Made by a program: the position numbers and the translations under genes
Notes under the pieces: generated by a model
Told to the model about the DNA's origin: nothing
The model's database searches: none
What the model saw: the letters and a program-made list of their open reading frames with translations, nothing else
Assembly (NCBI RefSeq): GCF_000002985.6
Contig: NC_003284.9
Coordinates: 1,736,001-1,800,000, forward strand
DNA length: 64,000 nt
Source of the DNA: Caenorhabditis elegans
Lineage: Eukaryota > Nematoda > Chromadorea > Rhabditida > Rhabditidae
Reading direction: 5' to 3'
In this document: positions 10,809 to 22,499 of the stretch, in pieces
Layout of the letters: the number at the start of each line of letters is the position of its first letter
Position numbering within the stretch: the stretch's first letter is position 1

Positions 10809-11321
10809 CGCAGGTGGTTAGATGAACGCTTGCGGCAGCGCACAGAACTGCGAGGCGACAACAATTGCGCGGCGGTAGATCAAAATTAAATAGGAAAAAA
10901 TTTTGCACTTTTTTATTCAAAAAATACTGTGTTTGAATTCTGACGAATGAAGTTCAGGAATAAATTAAATGACAGGTGCCAGTACTATGAAGAAGGTTGA
11001 TTTTTTTCAAATGTACAGCTGGTATCAGTGTAACCGCTAGTACCAATGCCATATTTGCCAATTTTTGTTTCAGAAAAAAAAATATGGCCAGATGTGATGT
11101 GAGGGTAAAATTGTTTCGCTTTGAAGATGAAATTACCAGTTTGCAATATTTTTTTTTAATACTTAAAAGTAGGAGAAACGAAAATATTTATTCAATTTTA
11201 TTGAGAAAGCATATTAAAAAGCGAAAAACTGATGCAATGCACTCCAAATTTTAAATTGAATTTTACAGATTCATTTGTAATTTCAAAATTACAAAAATCA
11301 AATACTAGATCACAAAGCTAA
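10809..11321. other. 513-bp segment present only in the right palindrome arm
   Basis: The left arm reads straight through from CTCTCGTTT to AAACAAAATGAATG, whereas here 513 bp intervene. The segment starts GC-rich (about 10809-10880, with TGCGGCAGCGCACAG and ATTGCGCGGCGG) and continues AT-rich. I see no terminal inverted repeat and no clear target duplication, so it may be an insertion on this side or a deletion from the left arm. Confidence 0.75.
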
Positions 11322-12402
11322 AACAAAATGAATGCCAGATTTTCTGCAGAGAAACAAAAACACAAAAATGAGGAAAATTGGAACTTTTTCAGTGATCGTT
11401 TACGCTGACTCATGGGAAAAATGAAAAGAAAATGGGGGCACTGCTATACCATCTTGCAATTTCATCCCTGAACTCCATTTGCATATGATAAATATTGAGA
11501 AAAAAAATGATTATCGTGTGTAAGAATGTACGGTGCAGCATTAAAAAGTGAATGATTTATTATTAAAAAAATTAAAAATTACATGGAAAAACTACGGTAG
11601 TTTTTTTATTGAGTGCTCAATTGAATTATTGTTAGAATGATTCAATTTCAATTATTAAGAACTCAACAATCTTTCGGCTTGTGAAAAGACTACAGTTATT
11701 GCTTGAATTTCTGTTAGGGGTCCAAATAAGTTTCGGGCTAAAATTCTTGAATCTTTTCGTTGTGTCTATGGTCTATAATCTACAAATCTATGATCTTTCA
11801 TTTGACGGCAGTGAACAATCATTGTCAAATCAGTAATGTTAGAAAATTGTCTCAGGATATAGATTTTTTTTTGGAATAAAAGTTCTGAGAAATTATTGAA
11901 AATAGATATCTACATAGATCAAATTAATAGTTTCGGTATTGTAACAAATGGGCAAAGAGACACAATTTTTGGCCATCCCTGGTGGACCCCTTTGAAGTCA
12001 CTTACTAGGCTCATATTGTATATGTGTCTGGCATAAAACATTTTTGAAAAAATCACACTACTGGGAAACGAACCCATGACGTTCAGAATAGTGAACACGA
12101 TTTTGTTCCCGGTTTGGTGTTTGAAATATTTATTAATATAATCTGTTTTTCTTGATTTTGCAAGATCTACATAAGAATTTGACAAAAAACTGACAATGAG
12201 GAATTTCATTTCATCGACGATAATTCAAATTCTAATTTTAATCCATTTGCAATGTTAAAAAATGCTTTTATTTCAAATTTTTTTTTGGAACATATTTGTT
12301 GATAAAAAAAGAGAATAAATCAAAAATTTAAAAAAAAAGGATAAAATTAAGAATAAAATCGAAGGATGTCAATATGCAGAAGTTGGATGTAGAGTTGGAG
12401 AT

Positions 12403-12576
12403 CTAGAAACGTCGTCTTCTTGCATTCATGCTGAAAATTTTACATTTTATCACATTTAATATAAAATAATCGGTCTAAACTTACATTCTTTCATATTCAA
12501 CTTCAACGTCATACAGTATTATGCTGTCCATCGCCGCATACTCGATCTGAGCTCGATTACCCCCCCAATTTGACAT
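12403..12576 (-). pseudogene. C-terminal exons of a 3'-5' exonuclease-like domain, right copy
   Basis: Mirror of 4986-5159. It keeps the same start, the 54-bp intron and the QIEYAAMDS motif, with CAT (His) replaced by AAT (Asn) after the glycine run. Both copies are open, so neither was broken after duplication, but neither has a complete exonuclease domain. Confidence 0.42.
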
Positions 12577-14460
12577 CGTCTCACTTTTGTCAAAATCACA
12601 CACATGCGATCTGTCTACAGGGTTTTATATCTGTTTCCACAAATGTCTTTAATGGTTCTGATATTGGCGTTTTATCAATTTCAGAGACGTTCAATAATCA
12701 ATATACCGTATTTTCTCTATTAGTCTTGCAGCCTCTATTAGTCTTGTACCCCTAGAGGTCAATCGAAAATTAGTCTTGCAGCCTCTATTTGTATTGCAGT
12801 CTCTAATAGTCTTGCACCCTTCTCTTTGCCTGACCAGCAATACTTTGCGGAAACGTCAGAAAATTTGTCATTTGTTGGGTAAATTGAACTTAACGTTTTT
12901 TAAAATAATTGATAAAATATTGGAAAAGTATGTATTTTTCCTTGTTTAAACGGTATTAAGTTAAGTTTTCTACAAAAATATTGGCCACTTTTCCAAAGTT
13001 ATTGGGACAATCGAAAATTAGTCTTGCAGCCTCTAATAGTATTGCACCCCTACGGGTCAATTGAAAATTAGTCTTGCATGTAAGACTAATAGAAAAAATA
13101 CGGAACCCAATTTTTTGATGATGAGGTGGAATGCATTGAACTCTTTGACGACAGTTTCCAGAAAAACAAAAGTTTCTTGAGACGTATCACGGCCCGCGGT
13201 CATGATCGTACGTAGTTAAACGAATCCTCGGATCACGAAAAGCTCCAGAGTTCTCACATGGCGGTAGACGGTGAACATGATGTCTTCCTTCACTTGTGTG
13301 AATCTTGATCCGTAGTGGAAAATAGTTGTCTATAGACCTTATTCTCCAACTGTCACACATAAAACTCCAACAGATTTAGCGCCCAGGGTGCGGGTCCGCG
13401 TCTTACACCAAATGGCAAACTGATTTTTCCAACGGGGAGAAACACATGTAAAACTTCAGCACGAGTAGAAGTTGGTGATTTTGCCCAACTTATTTTTCTA
13501 TTAGCTAGCATAACAAATTTCGTGAGTGTTGCATGTTTTTGCATAGTTTTGCTTCTGTAAATGTTGAAACTGCTTTTTTCTGTAGTGTTTTGTGCATTTT
13601 GGAACCTCAAAATCGATTCATATATTATTCGGCAAAAGAAAAACAATATTCATTCGAATCCAGCTTGGAATGGACGATTTTTTCTAACTAGCTAGTTTCC
13701 GTTTTCACAAATAATTTCAATAGGGATTCTCAGTTACATCTCGGGTCATTGATATGATAGTCACATAATTTTTCACGTTCGTCAAGTGCCAAACTAGACT
13801 GCTCTCTATGACAGATAGTAGACATTCACCGAGTCTGTATTTGAATATAATTTATCAACTTTAAAACAAAAATTATTGGAATTTTTTCTCAACACCCATT
13901 TTTGATGTTGCGGATAACTTGAAACATCTAAACTAATATACAACGGCCGGATGCCAGCTGTACTACCTAATTTTAGAGTAGAGAGTGTAGAAAACAAAAT
14001 TTGCAACATTTTTCAAGTTGAAAGTATTGTGATAACTATCATAGTTTTAGGTAGTCTTCCAGCAGATCATCACTATACCGAATTCATTTCAAATTCTATA
14101 TAATTTTTTCAGACCTATTAACCAACTTCATTAACTTCATTAACTCAGATTCGATTTTGATAACGGTCATAAAAACTTCTTTCAAAACTCTAAGCTGTGC
14201 CGTTCCATTTTTTTAAAACTCACTCTCATGAAAACTACAAAATCAATATAATTTTTATGTCTGAAATTGTTTCATATTCTACTGTTTTTTGTACCTCAAT
14301 TCATAATCATTCCAGTTTCAACAATTCTTTTCTTCCAATATTTCCTTCATTTTATTTTGTATTTATTGATTTTGTGTTCACAGTATGGTTAACAAAAATA
14401 TAATAAGTTGGGTGCAATATACAAATTATTTCTATGATCCAAGTTTAACTAATAAGTTGA

Positions 14461-14583
14461 TCATAAACACATAGTTCTACACACTGATCTAGGATCCTCT
14501 TTGTTGCTTGCGTGAAGTTTCTCGGGAAACTCGGCCAAATGATCCACAGCTCTCATAACGACACTTATGTCACCGCTGACTTT
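14461..14583 (-). pseudogene. Orphan copy of exon 2 of the small secreted protein
   Basis: Reverse complement of 2981-3103, including the TTTCCAG acceptor and the in-frame C-terminal SVCRTMCL stop. The palindrome arm ends at 14916 before reaching any copy of exon 1, so no signal peptide exon is available. It is a partial gene copy. Confidence 0.6.
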
Positions 14584-14925
14584 CTGGAAACTTTTTCGTG
14601 AATTAACTACACACTAGAACAAATTAAAAAAGAAACAATCATGAATCGCTTGAAATATTCAGGTATGTCAAATGAATATTCAGAACTTCAGAACTTCAAA
14701 TAGAGCATTTTTGAAAAGTAGATTAAAACCTAGAGAGCTTAATTTTGAGAATCCAGGTTCGAATGTAATTATTTTGAACTTTAATTGTTTTCTTTCTCAA
14801 AAAGTTTAAGAAAATTGAGACAAAGGAATTGTATAAAACACTTATCAAAAATACAATACATAACATAATTAAAATTTAAAATTTTTATCCTCGTGGCCTA
14901 GAATCTACCTAGTTAAAAAAATTTT

Positions 14926-15296
14926 ACAGTGTCAATTTCATGTTTGGTCCCTTGCGGAATCGAAGCTCGGTGCAGAATTTTCGATTTTTGGAAAAAATCA
15001 AAAACCGATTGATCGATCAGAAGCTCCTCCGAAAAATTCATGAAACCGTTCCCTTCACAATCTCCTTCGATTTTTTTAACCACACGTGGAATGCACTGGG
15101 GGATCTTGTGAAAATGGTCGTCGTTGGCGGAGGGTTCATTTTGGTGATGATAGTCGTTATATACCTGGCGTGGTGTTGTTGTCCAATGTGTTCAAGTCGC
15201 AAGCATTCGAAAAGACAAATCACCTACTTTACTGATTATTATGTTTTTTTAAACATATATTTTAATTTGTGGATTTCTTTTACTCATGATGAATAA
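14926..15296 (+). pseudogene. Envelope-like membrane protein fragment, copy 1
   Basis: The ORF contains FGPLRNRSSVQN, a basic stretch that resembles a cleavage site, then an amphipathic region. A membrane segment follows (VVVGGGFILVMIVVIYLAW), then a cysteine-rich short tail (CCCPMCSSRKHSKR). This layout resembles the C-terminal end of a retroelement or viral-type envelope glycoprotein; the domain call is inference. The GPLR...SVQ region recurs at 16088-16137, so two fragments of one parent gene lie in tandem. No gag or pol accompanies them. The C-terminal part recurs at 42531 onward. Confidence 0.4.
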
Positions 15297-16055
15297 ATAA
15301 ATATAAATATAAGAGAAGTACTGCAAAAACTGTCTGGGAGAAGAATATTTGAATTCGTGGGCCAAAAGGTCGTAAACTTTCTTTAATTTTTTCAAAAAGA
15401 CTCTTCGTTCTTAGAATTTCCATCATTTTTGTAGCAGCAGCAACAGTAGTAGTGTTTCTTTTGGGACGTTTTTAATGTTATTTGGCTATTTTAACACCAT
15501 ATCTGCACTAGTCGTACACTACCTCCAACAGAAATCTCAATACAATTGATATTTTTTCAATGTTCTATAATTCAATAATAGTTGTTGATTTTAGAATAAA
15601 ACACTGGACTGAAGAATTATCACAATTTTCAAATTTCAATTCTACTGGTATTACCACTTAACATTCGTCATTCTGTTTATTACCTAGGTTGCCAACTCCG
15701 AGAGGTATTCTGCTTTTATTACTCTGGAGATATTTGCGACAATGACGTGAGATTTACGGCGGCTGGAATAAGGCGTAGCTGAGCATTTATCGATTCGATA
15801 ATGTGTGTTGAGCAACACAACTATTTTTATTCATTCTATTCGATTTGTTGGTTGCCTGTGTGACGGCCTCAATTTTTTCCCCAATTTTTTCTATTCAAGA
15901 ATTTATTCATTTTGGATTTACAAGTAAGTTTTATTTTTATTCTAAAGTTTTGTAGCTATTTATTTCAAATTTTCAGTTCAAATGTTTCAATATTTGCCAT
16001 GAACAGCATTCTTCTATTTACCAGCCACAAGTACGTTTTATCATATATATGTCCT
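15195..16055 (+). repeat. Dispersed 0.86-kb repeat, copy 1
   Basis: Direct copy at 42531-43440 and a partial inverted copy at 40137-40361. Shared landmarks are TCAAGTCGCAAGCATTCG, the AATAAATAAATATAAATATA tract, CACCATATCTGCACTAGTCG, CTAGGTTGCCAACTCC and GTGACGGCCTCAATTTTTTC. The copy at 42.5 kb has about 139 extra bases after AAGACAAATC. Since an envelope-like 3' end runs directly into it, part of it may be the 3' region or LTR of a retroelement, but I cannot define LTR ends. Confidence 0.85.
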
Positions 16056-16087
16056 TTACAATATTATTTACTTTAAAAAATTTTTAC

Positions 16088-16263
16088 GGTGCCAGTTTCA
16101 TATTTGGTCCCTTGCGGAGTCGACGCTCGGTGCAGACTTCTACTATGTTCTCTTTCTACAGAAAATCGGGGAGGACTTGCTGGGTGATCTTAAAGGAGAT
16201 GGGCTCGGAATGCTAACAGACGAGATGCCGGCGGGAACAAAAATCGTTGCGGTTGTTACCGGT
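16088..16263 (+). pseudogene. Envelope-like fragment, copy 2, fused to the minisatellite
   Basis: GGTCCCTTGCGGAGTCG...GTGCAG parallels 14946-14985 of the first fragment. After a TTTCTACAG acceptor-like site, the frame reads KIGEDLLGDLKGDGLGMLTD and then EMPAGTKIVAVVTGCAT before running straight into the 27-bp repeats. The LGDL word matches ALGDLV of copy 1. The fragment is truncated by the repeat array. Confidence 0.4.
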
Positions 16264-19181
16264 TGCGCCACCATATGTTACTCTCTGTGGCATCCCACTA
16301 TATTTTACTCTCTGTGGCTTCCCACCATATTTTACTCTCTGTGGCTTCCCACCATATTTTACTCTCTGTGGCTTCCCACCATAGTTTACTCTCTGTGGCT
16401 TCCCACCATATTTTACTCTCTGTGGCTTCCCACCATATTTTACTCTCTGTGGCTTCCCACCATATTTTACTCTCTGTGGCTTCCCACCATATGTTACTCT
16501 CTGTGGCATCCCACTATATTTTACTCTCTGTGGCTTCCCACCATATTTTACTCTCTGTGGCTTCCCACCATATTTTACTCTCTGTGGCTTCCCACCATAT
16601 GTTACTCTCTGTGGCTTCCCACCATATTTTACTCTCTGTGGCTTCCCACCATATTTTACTCTCTGTGGCTTCCCACTATATTTTACTCTCTGTGGCTTCC
16701 CACCATAGTTTACTCTCTGTGGCTTCCCACCATATTTTACTCTCTGTGGCTTCCCACCATAGTTTACTCTCTGTGGCTTCCCACCATATTTTACTCTCTG
16801 TGGCTTCCCACTATATTTTACTCTCTGTGGCTTCCCACCATATTTTACTCTCTGTGGCTTCCCACCATAGTTTACTCTCTGTGGCTTCCCACCATATTTT
16901 ACTCTCTGTGGCTTCCCACTATATTTTACTCTCTGTGGCTTCCCACCATAGTTTACTCTCTGTGGCTTCCCACCATATTTTACTCTCTGTGGCTTCCCAC
17001 TATATTTTACTCTCTGTGGCTTCCCACCATAGTTTACTCTCTGTGGCTTCCCACCATATTTTACTCTCTGTGGCTTCCCACCATAGTTTACTCTCTGTGG
17101 CTTCCCACCATATTTTACTCTCTGTGGCTTCCCACTATATTTTACTCTCTGTGGCTTCCCACCATATTTTACTCTCTGTGGCTTCCCACTATATTTTACT
17201 CTCTGTGGCTTCCCACCATATGTTACTCTCTGTGGCTTCCCACTATATTTTACTCTCTGTGGCATCCCACTATATTTTACTCTCTGTGGCTTCCCACCAT
17301 ATTTTACTCTCTGTGGCTTCCCACTATATTTTACTCTCTGTGGCTTCCCACCATATTTTACTCTCTGTGGCTTCCCACTATATTTTACTCTCTGTGGCAT
17401 CCCACTATATTTTACTCTCTGTGGCTTCCCACCATATTTTACTCTCTGTGGCTTCCCACTATATTTTACTCTCTGTGGCTTCCCACCATATTTTACTCTC
17501 TGTGGCTTCCCACTATATTTTACTCTCTGTGGCTTCCCACCATATGTTACTCTCTGTGGCTTCCCACTATATTTTACTCTCTGTGGCATCCCACTATATT
17601 TTACTCTCTGTGGCTTCCCACCATATTCTACTCTCTGTGGCTTCCCACTATATTTTACTCTCTGTGGCTTCCCACCATATTTTACTCTCATGTGGCTTCC
17701 CACTATATTTTACTCTCTGTGGCTTCCCACCATATGTTACTCTCTGTGGCTTCCCACTATATTTTACTCTCTGTGGCATCCCACTATATTTTACTCTCTG
17801 TGGCTTCCCACCATATTTTACTCTCTGTGGCTTCCCACTATATTTTACTCTCTGTGGCTTCCCACCATATTTTACTCTCTGTGGCTTCCCACTATATTTT
17901 ACTCTCTGTGGCTTCCCACCATATGTTACTCTCTGTGGCTTCCCACTATATTTTACTCTCTGTGGCATCCCACTATATTTTACTCTCTGTGGCTTCCCAC
18001 CATATTTTACTCTCTGTGGCTTCCCACTATATTTTACTCTCTGTGGCTTCCCACCATAGTTTACTCTCTGTGGCTTCCCACTATATTTTACTCTCTGTGG
18101 CATCCCACTATATTTTACTCTCTGTGGCTTCCCACCATATTTTACTCTCTGTGGCTTCCCACTATATTTTACTCTCTGTGGCTTCCCACCATATTTTACT
18201 CTCTGTGGCTTCCCACCATATGTTACTCTCTGTGGCTTCCCACCATATTTTACTCTCTGTGGCTTCCCACCATATGTTACTCTCTGTGGCTTCCCACCAT
18301 ATTTTACTCTCTGTGGCTTCCCACCATATTTTACTCTCTGTGGCTTCCCACCATATTTTACTCTCTGTGGCTTCCCACTATATTTTACTCTCTGTGGCAT
18401 CCCACTATATTTTACTCTCTGTGGCTTCCCACCATATTTTACTCTCTGTGGCTTCCCACCATATGTTACTCTCTGTGGCTTCCCACTATATTTTACTCTC
18501 TGTGGCTTCCCACCATATTTTACTCTCTGTGGCTTCCCACCATATGTTACTCTCTGTGGCTTCCCACTATATTTTACTCTCTGTGGCTTCCCACCATATT
18601 TTACTCTCTGTGGCTTCCCACCATATGTTACTCTCTGTGGCTTCCCACCATATTTTACTCTCTGTGGCATCCCACTATATTTTACTCTCTGTGGCTTCCC
18701 ACCATATTTTACTCTCTGTGGCTTCCCACCATATTTTACTCTCTGTGGCTTCCCACTATATTTTACTCTCTGTGGCTTCCCACCATATGTTACTCTCTGT
18801 GGCTTCCCACCATATTTTACTCTCTGTGGCTTCCCACTATATTTTACTCTCTGTGGCTTCCCACCATATGTTACTCTCTGTGGCTTCCCACTATATTTTA
18901 CTCTCTGTGGCATCCCACTATATTTTACTCTCTGTGGCTTCCCACCATATTTTACTCTCTGTGGCTTCCCACTATATTTTACTCTCTGTGGCTTCCCACC
19001 ATATTTTACTCTCTGTGGCTTCCCACCATATTTTACTCTCTGTGGCATCCCACTATATTTTACTCTTTGTGGCTTCCCACCATATTTTACTCTCTGTGGC
19101 ATCCCACTATATTTTACTCTTTGTGGCTTCCCACCATATTTCACTCTCTGTGGCATCCCACTATATTTTACTCTCTGTGGC
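16264..19181. repeat. 27-bp minisatellite, about 108 tandem units
   Basis: The unit is TTTTACTCTCTGTGGCTTCC plus CACCATA (27 bp). Variants differ at a few positions: CACC/CACT, ATATTT/ATAGTT/ATATGT and GGCTTCC/GGCATCC. The array spans about 2.92 kb with almost no length change, one exception being a 1-bp insertion near 17690. As 27 is a multiple of three and the unit lacks stops in most frames, long ORFs cross it on both strands; they translate to 9-residue repeats (YSLWLPTIF, ILLSVASHH, GKPQRVKYG) and are artefacts. Higher-order structure is visible: a 3-unit (81 bp) period around 16860-17060 and a 7-unit (189 bp) period around 17540-17930. Confidence 0.98.
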
Positions 19182-19203
19182 GGTTTAGGAGACCGATGCC
19201 TTA
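19182..19203 (-). pseudogene. Interrupted tRNA-Arg-derived sequence, left part
   Basis: GGTTTAGGAGACCGATGCCT plus TA equals the anticodon-arm to D-arm part of the tRNA-Arg at 28255-28327. It directly abuts the minisatellite and is broken by the 7.3-kb element at 19204. The remainder continues at 26506-26527. Confidence 0.8.
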
Positions 19204-20232
19204 TCACAGTTGATTTGCGGTTCACGTATTATTCGTTAAAAAATTCTTCGCGCGCTCATTATTTGAGTACCCGCTAACATGTGTATTGTACGTGTGTTAC
19301 ACGCGTATCCCGAACACTCATGTACAATTCGCGAATAAATCGCGTATACCGAAGGATTTTTTCGGGATTCGTGTACAAATAACGTATAATTTATGTATTT
19401 TCCGATAATTTGTTCGGAATTCGCGAATAAATCTGAAATATCGAGGAAATTATTCATGAATACCGAATTTAGTTTTTGAACTGCACTTCAAATAGGAATT
19501 TATTTTTTAAACAAATATAATACAATACAGTTAAGAAACATGAAAATAACAATTAAAATTGCTAATAATGTACAAAAAAGGAAGAAATCGATAAAATTAT
19601 AGTCTTGCTCGGCCGCTGGTCATCAAACACCTCCCGAAAAATTCCTCGAAGTTGATTTCGATCGAAGTTGATTCCTGCAAGTAATTTTCCAATAATCCCT
19701 CAGAAATTTATTTTAACATATTTTTTTCATTCAAAATTTTTAGATTTGGATTATGAAATGATATAATTCTACTTTTAAATTGAATCAAATATTTCTTCGT
19801 TCCGTTTTTCCTGATATTTTCTACATAAATTTTCCCAATAATAGGCACAAACGATTTGTTTCAATAATTAATTATTTAATTCTCGAAAGAAAGAAACTAC
19901 GGTGCGCTAGTACTCAAACACTGCGACGTCAGAGCGCAGACAAAATTTTATATTTGTTTCTCTTTTTTGTTTTTTGTTCTTAAAGCTGTGGTTCAATTGT
20001 TTTTTCTCAATGAATTACGTATACTCCTTTAAATCGATATAAAATTTCATTAATTCAGGAAAAAGGAAACTAATGGAGGTTTCGCGGTTAGTTTGGCTTC
20101 AAGAACTCGAGGTTCTCTCCGCCGTTCATTTTTATAGGTTTGAAGGATTCGGGAGAAGATGAAGAAACGATGTCGTCATGATTTGTAAGTTTTTTTTGCT
20201 TAAAAAATTTTTAAATTAAAAGAAAAGCTCAC

Positions 20233-20297
20233 TTGAAAAGTTTTTCCGCAGATTTCCTTCTGGAGCTCCAATCTCATGCGTTTCCGGGTCTCATCGC
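20233..20297 (-). other. Exon-like segment, unrecognised
   Basis: On the minus strand, GTTACAG precedes 65 bases that read DETRKRMRLELQKEICGKTF plus Q and end at a GTGAGC donor. Coding-like composition and both splice sites are present, but I could not join it in phase to the other minus-strand exon-like pieces at 24.3-24.5 kb. Confidence 0.3.
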
Positions 20298-20933
20298 CTG
20301 TAACAAAAAATTTTTAATTTTAAACTTAAAAGCTAATTTTTATATTAAGAATTCCATGCGGGAAATCACTTTTTCATCTTCGAATTAAGTTTTCAAAGTC
20401 GGGGAACCAAGAAATCATGAAAAGCCAATTAAAAAGTGAAGAAATTGTTTTATTTTTCGACAAAATTGATAATTTTGAGCAAAAACGTAGTGAATTTTTC
20501 GTTTTATTCTAAACATGGATGGTATCTTGTTTCTAAAATATCTTGTTTCTAAAACTTTAAATTTCTTATTTCCCTTTTTTTGAGTTTTCAAACATCAAAA
20601 ATGATTTTAAAAAATATTACGCAAAATTGTTCGAAAAACTTCGGAAAACTGTTTTTCTAGCTGAATTTTAATGAGAAATATTTTTTTATTGCTTTTTTTA
20701 AAAAATCAAAGAAAGACGAAATGTCATGCAATTAAGGAATTCAAAAATCAAGAAATGCCCACCCCTGTGGTGGACGCCCCGAGGAAAAATGTTGAATTTT
20801 AAGATTTTTTTCGGAAAGTTCTTTATCTTTTAGCTTAATCGCCAAAAACTTGAATCGGGAGTTCTTGGAAATTTCTATAGAGGAATTTGGAAAAAAAAGT
20901 GCTTTCAAGCTTTTCATGCAACTATATTTTCAG

Positions 20934-21788
20934 GAGTAGGCGATTCGGAATCTGTGGATCACCAAGGACAGCAGAAATTCTTCTACCAACTTGATGAACC
21001 GGTATGTTTTTTCCAGAAAAAATATTGAAACTTTGAGCTTAAATCTTACCAACAACAAAATTTTTGGCATAAATTATTTGAGCTATGATCGAAATTTTTC
21101 GAAAAAAAATAACTTTGAATATTTTTGAAGTACTATAAAATTGCATCGAATTAGTTTATATTTTATCTTATTATTATCAAAAAATATAAATCGCAACGGC
21201 CACGTGGCTTTTGTTTTTTATTATTTTTTATTTACGCTCCTCCTGCAATTTTATTATCAAATAGAATTTAAAAATTGAACTAAAGGTAACACATGGGAGG
21301 AGCGTAAATGAAAAATATATATAAACAAAAAACCACGTGGCCATGCGATTTATATTTTTTGATAATATATCGAAGTTGCAACCACCGGTGAATTGTGGAA
21401 GAATTTTTCCGAAAGCTCATGAGAGCTTGGTAAATATGAATTTTGAGCACTGCAGAAAAAACGGCTGACGGCCAGCTTAAAGGTTTTTGGAACATCACTA
21501 GCGCCTATGTCAAAATTTTAGGAACATAAGCATTTTTAATAGAGTATTCGAATTTTGGAACTCAAGTTTTAGTTTCTTTTTCTCGAACTTTTTCTTTAAA
21601 AAACCCTAAAAATTAATCTTAACATTTTCAATTTGTTCAAATACTACTAAAAACCGAGATTTCTTCGTTTTTCCATAAAAATGATTATGTCATTCGAAAA
21701 ATGTTGATTACAGGAGTACAACAACTTCACAAAACGATTGGATCGCTTCGATGACCGTCGACAGAAGAAAAATTTATTTTCTACATAA
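20934..21788 (+). other. Two exon-like segments of an unrecognised gene
   Basis: 20934-21001 (after TTTTCAG, before GTATGT) reads VGDSESVDHQGQQKFFYQLD plus EP. It joins in phase 0 to 21714-21788 (after GATTACAG), which reads EYNNFTKRLDRFDDRRQKKN plus LFST and a stop. The intron is 712 bp and contains a fold-back repeat. The first segment needs one more base from an upstream exon that I cannot identify with confidence. The composition is hydrophilic and coding-like. It may be a captured or relic 3' end of a host gene inside the transposon. Confidence 0.35.
21172..21372. repeat. About 200-bp fold-back (MITE-like) inverted repeat
   Basis: The left arm TTATCAAAAAATATAAATCG...GGCCACGTGG and the right arm CCACGTGGCC...CGATTTATATTTTTTGATAA are inverted. 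Each arm is about 75-80 bp, with GGAGGAGCGTAAAT/ATTTACGCTCCTCC extending the match inward. The loop is short and A-rich. No coding capacity. Confidence 0.8.
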
Positions 21789-22499
21789 TTTGTCTAAAAG
21801 TTGGGAATTTTTCGAAAAAAAAACTATTCGATTTTTTTGGAAAAAAATTTGAAAAATTTTTTGTCTCGAAAACATGATTAGATATTTATCAAAAGATAAA
21901 AGTTGGTAGTTTCTTTGATCGATATGCTCACAACACAATTCCAGATGAAAAATTCAGGTACGGTAGGAATATTAAACTCGAAAAATGAGCTCACTTTGGG
22001 AGCGTATATCTCCGTGGAGAAAAATAGCATGCAATAGCGAACAACTAGACAATTGTTTGCCTTGAAGTAAAGAATACAATTTTAGTTAGACGTTTTTCAC
22101 CAAAAAAATTGGGAGCCGAGATAAAAGTTGGTTCAAAGTGGCTCGTATGTTCATGATTTTTCTACGTTTATATCTCGGTCCCCAATTTTTTTGTGAAAAA
22201 AATCTTACTAAAAAGTTGTTCTTCACTTCAAGCCAAACAATTTGTAAGTTCTTCGCTAAAGAATAAAATTTTTCTTCGCGGAGATATAGGATTCCGAAAT
22301 ATGCTCCTTTTTGGAACATACTGTTTCTGTACCTCAATTTGTTATCTGAAATTGTGTCCTGGTTATCTAAAAATTTCTAGAAAAAAATTGAAAAATTTAA
22401 CCCTTTGGACTTTTTTTCAAAATTTGTTCTAACTACTCAAAACTTGGTCAGATGTATTAGAAAAATGTAAAGTTGATTGTTTTTCTTAGAAAAGTACAT

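Larger units (their letters stand above)
9163..14916 (-). repeat. Right arm of the 12.3-kb palindrome
   Basis: This is the reverse complement of 2648-7976. Compared with the left arm it has an extra 513 bp at 10809-11321 and lacks roughly 98 bp corresponding to left positions about 7683-7779. It contains minus-strand copies of the 180-aa gene, the exonuclease tail and exon 2 of the secreted protein. Its outer edge abuts the envelope-like fragment at 14940. Confidence 0.95.

Noticed and set aside
16264-19181. CRISPR-like regular array
   Set aside because: Units are directly adjacent with no variable spacers; the surroundings are nematode.
16177-19225. Long ORFs of 1003, 598, 507 codons (plus) and 525, 496 codons (minus) across the minisatellite
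   Set aside because: They are products of a 27-bp repeat whose length is a multiple of three and whose unit lacks stops; all frames give 9-residue periodic peptides.
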